Below are positions 24,401 to 36,385 of a stretch of 64,000 nucleotides of DNA, piece by piece. Position 1 is the stretch's first letter, and each line of letters begins with the position of its first letter. This DNA comes from Atopsyche davidsoni (taxonomy: Eukaryota > Arthropoda > Insecta > Trichoptera > Hydrobiosidae): NCBI GenBank assembly GCA_022113835.1, contig JAILWY010000009.1:1649501-1713500 (forward strand). Reading direction: 5' to 3'. The notes beneath the pieces are model-generated. The model did not search any database. It saw only the letters and a list, made by a program, of their open reading frames with translations, and was not told the DNA's origin. Both the position numbers and the translations under genes were made by a program.

Positions 24401-26700
24401 TCTCGAGTAAGGTTAGACGATTCTGATCACTAAGCCAACTGGATAATAAGTTCAGCTCGTTATCACAAATAAGCACAAAAATACGGTGCAATTTTTGACA
24501 TGTCGACAAAAAGTCTAATTGATACTTATTGCGACTCTTTCTCACGATTGCGCTTGATAAAAAATCAAAAGTGGTGAATTCTCCACCTTTCCTTTTAATA
24601 CATGTATTAAAATAAATATTATTTTGGTACGCACAAATGCTTTTAATTTCAATTAACGGTCTACCGAGATAATGCTGAAACCTTATCTGTATGGCCTGCT
24701 AATGAAAGAGAAAAGCTTTGGGTAAAGATATTACTTAATGGGATTTCACCCCAAACTCCTGCATTGAGGTGTGATGCTGAGATAATTAATTTCAGGCAAT
24801 CAGGAAGCAGGTAGGTTTTCAGAAAAAAAAATGGACTCGCCGAAACGGAAGCGATGGTCATTAAAACCACATCCGTTTAAAATTTAAAAAGACGAAGGTC
24901 TCATTCCGTTAGAGCGCGGCTCGCCGGAGTAGGTAGACATTTGAATATAATTTCGGTATTAAAAATAGGACAATACCATTTGAATGTCAAAAGTATGGAA
25001 ATCAGACGATTTTTTGTGAATTGATTTTCGATTAGATAAATCATGTATGGGCGGGTAAGCGTCAACGTCTAAATAATAAAATATACGTGAAATTACACAA
25101 TAACTTTAAACGAAATGCGTTACACGGTAACTTGCCTATTTGAGCAGAACTGAAACCTTCGAAATGAGGCCAAAATCATTTTAAACAAAATATTCGATTC
25201 TGGGGTTGCAAAAATTTTGTAAGCTAAATGATTGAGTTTTTAGTTGTATACTATCCTATTTAAATCAATAATAATATACTTACTATTAAAAAAAAAGGCA
25301 TACGGTACAGAGTTTCCATAAACACAATTCAACTCAGTTTTGATCCGCTCAGACCGCTTTTTACATGAAAAACGTTTTATCACTGTGCGGACCTCGTTTA
25401 TTTCTATTCGGGGGGTAACTGCCATAATATTTATTTCAAATAATCTGTACAACAAAAAAAAAACAGGATGCTAGGGGCTGAAATTCAAACAGAGTTATTT
25501 TCAGGAATGATACTAGCCGGTCACTATATAAAACGTCGCAAAAAATATGTGGCGCCTATTCATTAAAATTTTACACGGGTAGGATATAATGATGAAATAA
25601 ATATATAGTGTGTAAGCTTATCGGTAAGCTTGATCGCTTTGTAAATTAAATTTAGTGTTTGCGCCTAGTTGTTAGATTGACATATGTTTCTAAATAAAAA
25701 CTGCGCTCTATAATTATTGTTAATAATCATAATAAGTTACAAACATGATTTCTATATTAAGACCCACAGATAAAAAAATACACTATAAGATTGCGACAAG
25801 TACATAAATCTTACTAAATATAGAGAAACTATACATTAAGTTGTCAATTTCAATTATGAAAATCAATAAATATTATTTCAATAGAACTATTTAAATATAA
25901 AAAATTATAATAAATATAAATAACCTACGCGTTTAAAGAAAAGCCATGTATTTAATTCTATCTATTAAAATAGAAGGAGAAATGTACAATGTTTGGATCC
26001 AGAAGGCTTCGTTACGGCTTGTTATACAAATTTATCGTTGTTGATTATTCTACAATGAATAGCTATTCATATTTTTTGTTTTAATCAGCAAATATTCAAT
26101 TCGATAAATTCTATCAAATTATGAAGCAAAAACGCAAAAGCAATCTTATATCCATTTGACTGATCGTACTCTAACTACATATTTGAAATAGTTTGTCGCG
26201 AACATCTATAGTTAGTGGTATAGTAAGTAGATGAAGCCTCAGAATATTCAACCTTCTAACTTTTTAAGTTTTAATAAAAAAAAAAACAGAAATTGAACGA
26301 GCCGTGGGTTGTAAGAATATTATTATTATTTTCAATCCAGGGGGACTTTAGTTTCAGCCCGGGGTTGAGCTGAAGTTGCAAAGAGTACTCATTGCCAAGG
26401 TGCCCTTGGACTCCAGACGCCTCTATCCGAATTCAGGATACGTCGGCCGGGGATGGCGCATTGCAGGCGAGAGGGCGTCCTCAGCCCTTTACACAACTTG
26501 TCTGGAACCATCGATCAGGGTTGACTGTTTGCCGGAAGCGTTAGCTCCTCATTTTGGAATCAATGAAGTAAAAAAGTTTTGGGGGTGGTGGATAATCTAA
26601 CAATCACCCGTTTAGATTGTGGCTGATGTCGTTGCTCTTTTGTATATTGATTGATATTGCGAGATTAAAATTCTCACGCGATAGACATTTTTGTAGTATT
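21496..26700. other. Non-coding stretch
   Basis: AT-rich with GC-rich islands at about 21540-21700, 22360-22440, 23990-24060 and 26340-26540. None of the open frames resembles a known protein and no exon with good splice sites was found. No repeats with clear ends were seen. Confidence 0.5.
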
Positions 26701-29700
26701 TTTATCAGTAAAAAACTTACTTACGTGGACGAAGAGCTTACATTGTTATTGTATTAGTGAAGACATTGTACTGACCTAAAATGAAAGAAATAACAGAATA
26801 AGTTTATAAATAATTTTTTTAAATGTTAATAAGAAATATGAATAGTCGAATAATTAGAAAATGACGATATTTTTTAGAGCCTTTCAAGATGTGAAAAAGG
26901 CCTCAAAAGGCGAAAGCGCTCTCAAAAAAAATATTATTGTAATCTCCTAGCAATTTTGTTATTCAAGTAATTGAAAACGTCATTGAAGACGTCATAAATG
27001 AGAATTATTATTTGAGACATGCTACGATGCAACTAGATATTGATATTCATAATCTATTGTATTTGTTAACGCATCGTTGAGTGTTATAATGGTTACAGTT
27101 AATCTTTTATTGTTTAAGACTTCACAAGTAACAGTACTTTTTGCAATCTGCATATGAAATAAAGAAGGCACAAAAATACGTTAGTATAGTATTAAAGAAA
27201 AAAAATAACCTTGCAGTGACAATGGTGGCTAATCATGATGCATATTACTATAATATTTTATAACCGAGAAATTATATGACCTTTAGTATTATAAATGACT
27301 GTTCATGTCTCTCAATGTTAAACTGGAAGAGATCATTTACAACATAGTCACTGGTATGTTCTTTTGTACTTTAAAGTGCTGTAGAGATTTGAATTTGAAG
27401 GTATACTAAAGAATGAAGATTAAACGAAATCTCCTCACCGAACTGCTGGGAACTTATGTAGGCAATATTTGATACAAGCGAATAAATGGAAATAAAGATC
27501 TAGGTCAGAGCACATAGCAGGGAGTTAGAAATAATTTGAATTTCATTTTGATTTTTTTAGGTTTATTATTAAATGATGTTGAAGATAATTTATTTCCTCG
27601 TTTTCAAGGTGGAACACAGTAAGTGAAAAGTACTGCATTTAACTACAATAATGTATTGATTTAGTATTACTCAAAGCATTAAAACCTGTAGGCTTTCACG
27701 GGTATGAATTTCATTTACTGTATACGAAAAAAGGCAGAAGTATTTTGTTACTGTGTGGATTTCTTTCTGCAAAGACTTTCTGATTAAAGAGGTCCGGGGA
27801 ATTTCTTGGTTTTTCCTCTATTGAGTTAACGGAGGATATCCGAGGCTTACTTACTCTGTGTATTGCAAATATAGCCTCGAATCAAGGCCTGATTACATGA
27901 GGATGAAATTTATTTCACGTATTTGCTTTGAAAATTGACATATTTATAGGAGATATTAGTGTGCTTAGCATTATTCATTAATAAAATATTGTTTATTGAA
28001 CTAGCCTGTATCTACTATATATCTGCATCTTATACTTTTATATCATTTGTTTTTATGGAATCTTGATTTTTATTGTTTCCGTTATGTTCATATAAAATAA
28101 CACGGCAATACAATAGTAAATTATATATTGGTAAAAAAAGCCTAGTTTTGGAGACAGTGTTTGTGCGATGTAAAGTTCATGGGCTTATTTTAATAAAACA
28201 TTAAGCAGGAGGGTTTTTTACGTTGTGATTGCGGAAAATTCACGAGTACAATGTTAGAGTCTAACTTTATTACTAATTTAAAAAATAAATTGCAAATTAA
28301 ATTACCATAATATACATTTAACACAGAACTTTCAAAGAAACAAAAACAAATAATACATATAATAATAGAAGTTTATTTGTCTAGAAAAGAGGTTCGTGAA
28401 GAAATATCACGACTGGGAAAATAATACCACGAGTAAAAATTATAGCCCGTATAAAGCGTCTGGCGATGAAATAATAGTCCATGTGGTAAATTAATATTTT
28501 TATCACCTTAACAATAAATCACAACAAGGCTGAGCAAAAAACGTTGACTAATAATTTATGAATAGGTCGGCAGGACGTCGGCAGTGGGTAGCCGGCAAGA
28601 AAACGAGTCGAAAGTTGAATTAGATCCGACATTACGCACATTTCCTGTAGTGGAAAAAACGGGGCCGTGAACTGGAAAGTTGGAAAACTTTTATGTAAAT
28701 CGTGAAAAAAATCTACATACATTTAATCATTACTGTTATATAGTCAATACACTAATTAGGCCAAGGTAGGGGCAAATATATCGCCTTTGATAAGAACAAT
28801 GCCTTTGATACCATAATTTAGTAGAGAATGGGCGAGTATAATTTTGTACCGCAAGAATTCAACAACTATTACAATACCTCGTGTCCAATTACTAAAATGT
28901 AATATATCGTTACATTAATTGTCTTTTAACAGTCTAACTTTAGTATTTAATATTTTCATAGTCTCGTGTAAGTTTAAAGGTTTTTTTTTTATTATTATAT
29001 TAGTTTATAGTAAATTTTAGCTCGCGAGCTGCTTTATTATGAGAAATATTTATGGCAATAGCGTGCGGACTACAAAACAAAAACTTTAAGAAATTTATGC
29101 ACATTTTTTACGATTTTCATTCAAATTTATGCCTGAAGAATAACATCACACACTTATTTACGTGATTCATAAGGCATTTCTCATATTTCACAAATACACC
29201 AGCTTTCACGCCACTACTGTAGACTACTTACATATCTAAAATTCCACGAGTTTTAACCTAACCTCAGAGCACCACAAAGTAACCTTACTACAATAATCAT
29301 AATTGTGTTGATGTAGATTTTTCTATGGAGGAAATTATGCAAAACACGACGCGTGGGCTGTCCCGGTCGGAATAGGATACCAGAGCGACTCTTTATTTGA
29401 CAGATATCACCTACATGTGACATTTGCGTATTCCGGCCACACTAAGTTTTTTTTTTGTTTCATTGATAGAGTCGTGCGAGGGCGGCGGGCGACCAGTTCC
29501 TCGGCGGGCCTTGAAGATGGACCTCGGGAGAAAGAGAGACGTTCTCGCTCGACATCTGATTAATGAACGCGATAAATAAAACGTTGCGTTATTGTTAATA
29601 CAAGCTGTTTATAGTATAATGCATTTATCACGGTTATGTAGGGACACGGTTTACGCGTCTAACCGATAAAAAATATTACATCAATATTTATAAACAAACG

Positions 29701-32700
29701 TCATAAATAGCTTCATAGACGCCGAATGTATAAAAAAAAAAAAAGTTTATTTTATCGCCGTATGTTTTATAAATAAATAAAGCGAAAAATAAATAAATAT
29801 GATAAAATATTGATTATTTAATAAAGATAAATATTATCAGTTAAATAAAAGACAACTCCATCTGAAAACACAATGTTTTGTTTGCAATCCCAGAATCATA
29901 ACAAATCACAATCAATCGAATGATAGCGCATGACGCGAAATACCTACCGAGTTCAAATCACACAAGTTCACTGCCAAATACTATTTATAGTATTAACATC
30001 TGTTAGATTTCTTAAAGTCTATGTATGTTTCTTTACAGTTAAGAGATTGATTGAATATTGCCGACATTAGTAGCACAGGTGCGTTCGCATGCACGATGAC
30101 AAGTAACAATGATGGGTTGCTGCAAGGTTCCCTTGACACGTTTCTCCGACAGCGTCAGCGATCGGCTCGGGGCCTCTTCCCTCTACAGTCGGCCGGAGTG
30201 TCAGCTCGATGGAGTGCAGAATTAACGAAGTGACATCCCACTGCTATTCAGTACCGCTAATGTCCAACGGGCGAGCCGTCTCTCAGGATTGATGGTCTTC
30301 GCCGAGGTTCGCCATTCTCCGGGGCGGCACAAGAGACTCGATTGTGCCGGGCGACAGGTCGGACGTGGCCGTTTCGAGTACGGACTGAGATTGCAATTGA
30401 GTCGAAGGACGATGTTTTGTGTAATTTCTTCAACGAGATTTGTGAAATTATCCGGCGATAATCTAGCGACGGGTAGACAGATAGAACTCGCAAGTGCTGA
30501 TAACGATGCAATCTCTTTTTAGGTTTAGATTATCATAGATACCGCGGGATAATTTATTATCTGTTACTATGAATAATGTATGTGGAATTCAGATAATATA
30601 CAAGAACAGAAAAACCTTGAACTGTATTCAGAATTCAGTATAAAGAATAACCAAAGCCACCGAATAATACACGTAAAGAGCAAAACAATGACAGTTCGAT
30701 TCCTATGAATGCTTGCAAAACCATTGTAATAAAACGAATTAGTACTATCCAAATGTTATTATATAGTCAAAATAATCGATATGATGAAATTGTTTGTCAT
30801 ACCAACGAATTACAAAAGGGTAGAGTTTAAATATACACAGACGGCTAGACGACTTAATCCCTTATTTGAAATATTCATACAGTGAATTAGATAACAGATG
30901 TTGAAACATTTATCTACGTAACGAGCATGCTTCTTTTGATGTTAGTTTCAGTGTGGCGGCATTTGAAACAACTGTCGCTATATTTTAATTTCAAATTAAT
31001 TAAATTTTTATTGAATATGCATAACTGTAACAAGTTCAAAATTAATTTATTTACTTGTTATTTTTGAATGCTATTCTTTTTTGTGATTCAAAAACACGAA
31101 TTGCAGTTAACGTCGAAGGCTTGTCAACCTACCAAGGTTTTGAGAATCGTTGCGGTCATGCGATCTTCTGAAAGATGGCAAAGTGACTGGGGGTCACCCT
31201 GGATGCTCCAGCTTCCCCATTGCGGTGTGGCCCGAGAGAGCCCCAGAAGTAGTCGCCGCCGCTCATGAGGCGGCTCAAGGTCGCGCCGGTGAGGAAACCT
31301 GACACGTGCAAACGCAAACTGCAAATATTGCACGATGTGCTGTCCAGTGCTTCCGCGTGAGTAAATTTAAAAAATGATAGAAATTATTCTCATGATCATA
31401 TATTGTATATACAAATACGAGTACAATAGACGCGTGTCAATTTTCACAAATTTTAAATTCAAATACATACGAAATGTTAAATTGCATTAAAGCAGCCATT
31501 TTGCTATATATTTGTTTGTACAAGCATATGTCATATTTACAATAGTTTAAAAAAAATAATATCACGCTGAGTTTAGCTTGCGCGCCGCCGTAAATTCGAT
31601 AGTACTTGAGAAATATATGGAAAAATAAAAGTCAAGTTTTTAATATTTATAGAATTTTAAGGTCAACTATAAGCGTTATTCAAAATAAAGAGTTGGCAGT
31701 ACTGGTTCTGTATGAGTTTCTATACATATTGACCTAATGAGAAAAGTCAATATTTGAAATAGGACTTGGGAAATAAAATAGTACGCATAAAGTCGAAGGT
31801 AGTAAATTTGTAGAGTAAATTTGGTTTTATCAGTCGGGTCTCAGCTTGCTAAAAGTCGTGTCGACAAAATGTTTGCCGATTTTGGCGGTCATTTACAATT
31901 AATGGTGATTACTTTTCAAAAGACTATCCAAACTTGGACGAGCAAATATCTATGGGCGGCCGAGCACTATGTGGACATATAATGCATATTCTCATTCCAA
32001 CTTAAAGTGCTCGCCATGATAAGTACAAAACATAATATCGCCCGTTTGGGCAATAAATAAATAACAACTAAGACAGTAGTCTGGTAAGATGCGCTCACCC
32101 GGTGTGACACTAGACACCTAGTCAAAAGAAGGCGTAAAGAAGTCCTTCTATTCAGCCAGATAATCTAGATAAGAAAAAAATGAAGAAAGTACTTTAAAAG
32201 CCGTATAAAATAAATTTCAATACTTTTTATATTACAAAAAAAAAGAAAAATAAGACGTCGAAAGTAAAAATAAAACAAGAACGTGGCTCTCACATCGATA
32301 TGTCTCAGCATCGGGACCAAAACATTAGAACAATGAAGATGCAAAAACGCGACAGACAACTAAGAAACGAGTTTTTATAATGCGACTCACTCAAGAATAA
32401 TATTTAATAGTGTTGCATGCATAAAGTTATGTTTTGTTAACATCAGTCGCAGTAATTCACTGTCCGTGTCGGTAGCGTCACAGATGTTCCTTCTGTAATC
32501 TGATAAACATTATGACGACTCGAGGAGACGTAATATACACCTAGATATAGAAATGCTATGCTTCGACTCCGGTGCTAAAATAACACACATAACTTATACC
32601 TATGCTAAACCAACACTTGCAGCAGCTACGAGTCAAGTTGTGTTTATTATAACAACAAAGTGAAAAAGTCACGTTTCTGCGTCCGATTCCATTTACGATT

Positions 32701-33410
32701 CCCTGTGAAGTAACTAACGCCAGAAAAGGCAAAGTTGCCATGTTCTTTTTGAATTTCGCTATTCAGAAGCAATTTGGAAAAAAAAAATTATCCCCTTTGT
32801 AGTGAAATTACAATACGTTAACATTGACTGTACTCTGAGATACTTGAAAATTTATACATTTAAACGTACAATAAAAAGTGAACCATGATATCATTAAGCC
32901 TTTAAGTTTATTTAAGACTATAAAAATAAAGCAGAGGCCATTTCCTAGAGCAAGTCTACGTAGACCATTATTTAATGACGCAAAGACCTGCTTTGCATGT
33001 TTTGATTATCTTGCTGTTACCCCCGAAAAGGAGTAAAACTATAAAATTAAAAGCGCACTCTTGTTTTTATATGCAATACTTATAAACGAATTCCCGAGAA
33101 TGAACGGAATTTAATAATTATTTTTCAACAATTGTATAAAAATTATGACCGTGTACACAAAAAGTCAAATAAAAATGACAAGAATTTATATTTATTAGAT
33201 GGCGGCGAGTGTATAAATATCGACCTTAACGCTGTTGCCTAAATGTCAATCAGAAATAGCCATCGTGCCATAAAGGGTTAATGAGTAAATGCGAAAACCA
33301 ACCATACAATACAGCAGAAAATTAAAAATTACATTACCCAAAGTGACTCGTACTCTTTTTGCTACTTATTATTGCACTCAAGAAGCCAAATTTGCCAGCG
33401 GGCATTCCTA
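26701..33410. other. Non-coding stretch
   Basis: AT-rich. GC-richer islands at about 30130-30390 and 31150-31330 are the main landmarks; their frames are not recognised. At 26776/26775 the minus strand has a pyrimidine-rich tract and AG followed by GTCAGT, a weak zero-length splice point. Confidence 0.5.
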
Positions 33411-33415
33411 CTCAC

Positions 33416-33612
33416 CTGGCGCCTGATTGAGTCCACGTAAGCGTTTAACAGACCCGCAGGTGTCGGCGGGCGTTCGGGTGCACGGTCGGGTGTATCAGGT
33501 GATTGATTGATAATCGCGAGTTGCGTCACGACCGAGCTCATTGCCGCGCGTCCGAGCGGAACCCCGCGTGAGTGGGATGGCCCGCGCCGGGCACTCTCTT
33601 CGCGTAATAAAG
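33416..33612 (-). CDS. Candidate coding exon of unknown gene (partial)
   Basis: A GC-rich patch with an open minus-strand frame that ends at a perfect donor, CAG followed by GTGAGT (GT at 33415-33414), in phase 0. A possible acceptor, ATCATTTTTTAATAG, ends at 33613, which would give a 197-nt exon. Alternatively a start codon at 33541 gives a 42-codon first exon beginning MSSVVTQLAIINQ and ending PTPAGLLNAYVDSIRRQ. The frame stays open far upstream into AT-rich DNA, to 34033, which is unusual for this window. I do not recognise the protein. Its phase (0) does not match the phase-1 acceptor of the kinesin exon at 5271, so it is not that exon's direct predecessor. A chance frame with a chance donor is possible. 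Confidence 0.35.
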
Positions 33613-33970
33613 CTATTAAAAAATGATAAATGTCGGTGTTGATGGCGGCGGCATGCTTGGAATACGCATGCATTTTATATGACGTAAAGCTCGCGTGAAT
33701 GAAGTTACACGTGCTTGGGCTAAGAACAAGAAAGGCCGGAAATAAAATTAGACTGTTATCAATGGAATTGCATAACAATATACGTCTCCACAGGAAAATT
33801 ACAATGGACACATTGAATGAAAGGTACACAAGCTCTCCGCAAGGGAACGTAACAAAGATGTTCTTTGATTTTGTTACGGACGCCGCTGTATACAGGAATA
33901 CCTGCGGGATTAGCTTTGAATCAACCCAGCTCCTGCGGGTCATGAAGTGATGAGAAGTTATCTCCGCAGG

Positions 33971-34110
33971 TTCCACTTGACGAGCGATGACACATGTTCT
34001 TGTGATGATATTACTCCACAAACAGTGATCCACCTTGTGGGTTCATGCCCCATCTTTGGTCTTCAGAGACACCAACTGGAGAGCCAATGACGATAGGAGG
34101 GCCTGTGCCT
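33971..34110 (+). pseudogene. Relic of a LINE reverse-transcriptase C-terminus
   Basis: The plus-strand frame reads FHLTSDDTCSCDDITPQTVI then HLVGSCPIFGLQRHQLE. This matches the C-terminal zinc-binding pattern of non-LTR retrotransposon polyproteins (CxC, a Gln-Thr-x-x-His step, then CPxF and an Arg). In-frame stops follow at once, and a further piece, DDLKSVARH, resembles the usual last helix. No 5' part and no poly(A) tail were seen. The clade cannot be named. Confidence 0.45.
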
Positions 34111-34199
34111 GGATGACCTGAAGTCAGTGGCGAGACACCCACAGTCGATGAAGTCACCAGATGATGAACCACAAAGAAGATAAACCAGGGGGTGTAGCT

Positions 34200-35821
34200 T
34201 CAGTCACTCCCATATATAGCACAATTTCGATTGACTAGTTTGGAAAGTTTCCCCAAATTGTGATGACAAAGCTTGTACATAACAAGCAAGGTACCAAACC
34301 TATTAAAAAAAACGTTTTCAAAATGAAAATATAAAACGGTTTAGTATCTTAATGATTGGTGGTAAAGTGAACTTATCGGTTAGTAGTTGCGGTGGGTGAT
34401 CTGAGGTGATGAATGGTGCACGAAGCGTGCTAATTCAAATAAACAAAAAGAAAAGCTAATTAACAAATAAAGTTATTATAAACTGCGTTTTATCTAAAAA
34501 TATTAAAAAATTCATTGGGTTTGAAATAAACGTGTAATACGAGGTGTAAGGATATATGCAATGTCCAAGGTTTACAAGATAACCGTGGGACTGTGCAATT
34601 TGAAAAGCTAGGCCGACTCGTATGAGTCTATCCCAAGAGTTCACGGTTGGGTAAGCTCGAGGAAATGCCGATCAGACTTAGATAAGCTCACGTAGCCTGG
34701 GGGCACTGTAATTGTCGTTAAAAAGACATCACCGCGCTGGACTTTATGGCGCCGTCGCATGAGGCAGGTGAAGACGCGAGGTCTGCTGCAGCACGGGGCG
34801 AGGACTTGGGTGTGTCGCGATGACGTAATCGAATAAATGACGAACGATCAGTTAATAAATAAATTATAAAAGATTTTAAAATATTTAATAATATTAAATA
34901 ACAAAAACTGAAGTGAATGATGAGTGACATATTTAATCGAATATATGAAACTCAATGAGTAATAATAAACAAACGTTTGGATAAACTCAACATGTAATAT
35001 GAACATGTTAGAAAAATATTTGGATTTTTATAAAGGCCGACACAAAATAAAAATACTAGGTTGCTAGCAATGCTATTTTTTATATGGAATCGAGTCGATT
35101 TATTTTGGTTATGAGTCTAACCGACGTGGCCTTGCACCCAAGAAATCATTGATAATCATTTGATTCCAGTAGACGGACTAAAACGTTTTCATTCCTTTTT
35201 CACAGAGTGGGAGTGACTTATCGTTCCTTAAAGCCGCTAGAAGAGAAAAGGTATACAATGGTGCATTCGTTGCTCTGTCGATATCCGGCATGTGATTTGT
35301 TGACTGGACGAAGGCAGTCAATGCGTGACAGAGACCTCATAAATACTGATTCCTGTCATCTCTAAAACCTGAATAAAAAGGATGCAATCCATCAACTCTA
35401 ATCGATTAAGTCGATTATTTTCATGGCATATTCAAATCGAGCCGATCACGCCCATCACTGTCCCGCATGGCGTGGGAGGGGAAAGCGAGCCGGAGCGGGG
35501 CGGCTGCCCAGGGCGGCCCGCCCACGCGCCACGCACCGACTCGGCCCGACCAGCAACAACACACGGCGGCGCCTTATACGCCACGCCTGTACGCAGACCA
35601 CAGCGATTGCGGTAGTCCTCTGTTTCTGCTAACATATTGCTATGTATTTTTCATATTCGTGAGAGGGTAGACTCACCGAGTCGAAGTTAGAGAAGCGAAG
35701 TTTTCGGTTCGTGTAACAGACGTGTGTAGCACATTTTATACATTGACGATAAAAAGTTCACAAATGATGTCCATGGAAAGCAAATAGGAAACAAGTCACT
35801 TTTTAGGTAAAGCGCTATTTG
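34200..35821. other. Non-coding stretch with GC-rich islands
   Basis: AT-rich with islands at about 34720-34820 and 35460-35600. On the minus strand a TATAAAATG lies at 35740-35732, and a strong donor (TCG followed by GTGAGT, GT at 35676-35675) lies about 60 bp downstream. This could mark a promoter and short first exon, but nothing confirms it. Confidence 0.4.
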
Positions 35822-35829
35822 ATTTAGAC

Positions 35830-36377
35830 CAGAGGTTCCAAGGGGTCGATGACAGCGAAAAATAAAATTGGGGGTCCATGGATTGTAAATCGGGGTCTAC
35901 GAGAGTGGATCCCATTTAAGCAGGTCATCACCAAAATTTAGACATTTCGTAAATGTCATAATGCACCGAACACAGATTGTACCTATGTACTTTGTGACGA
36001 ATCGAAGCCCTGAAGCGTAGAAATATTTTGTATGTTTTTGTTTAATGTATTTTATTCTATTTAAGATATTAAAATGGAATTCCACCAAGTATTCTCAGTC
36101 AAAAATATTGATTTTCTGAATGTTACTATATTTGCATTTTGTGTGTTTTTAATTAATAAAGGTATAATTAACTATACATGTATTTTAACTTTTTCATTTT
36201 TAAACTCCCACTGTATAGTAAACCCTATAAAAGTGAGTTGTTCTATATAAGATGTCAAAAATATGTTTGAAGTTGATAAATTTGTAAAAATTCAATATTA
36301 GCGAGGCAGAGGCGGTCGACGAAAAACAGGAAAACTTGACAAGGGGTCGACAGGACAAAATAGTTTGGGAAACTATG
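35830..36377 (-). mobile_element. hAT-type non-autonomous element, copy 2 (548 bp)
   Basis: Flanked by the 8-bp duplication ATTTAGAC (35822-35829 and 36378-36385). It lies in the opposite orientation to copy 1: read on the minus strand it begins CATAGTTTCCCAAACTATTT and ends in GGTTCCAAGG-type sequence, CCTTGGAACCTCTG. It aligns with copy 1 over most of its length, including the CATTATGACATTTACG and GGTGATGACCTGCTTAAATG blocks. One internal segment (about 36070-36105) matches one arm of the foldback at 9051-9191. Confidence 0.88.
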
Positions 36378-36385
36378 ATTTAGAC

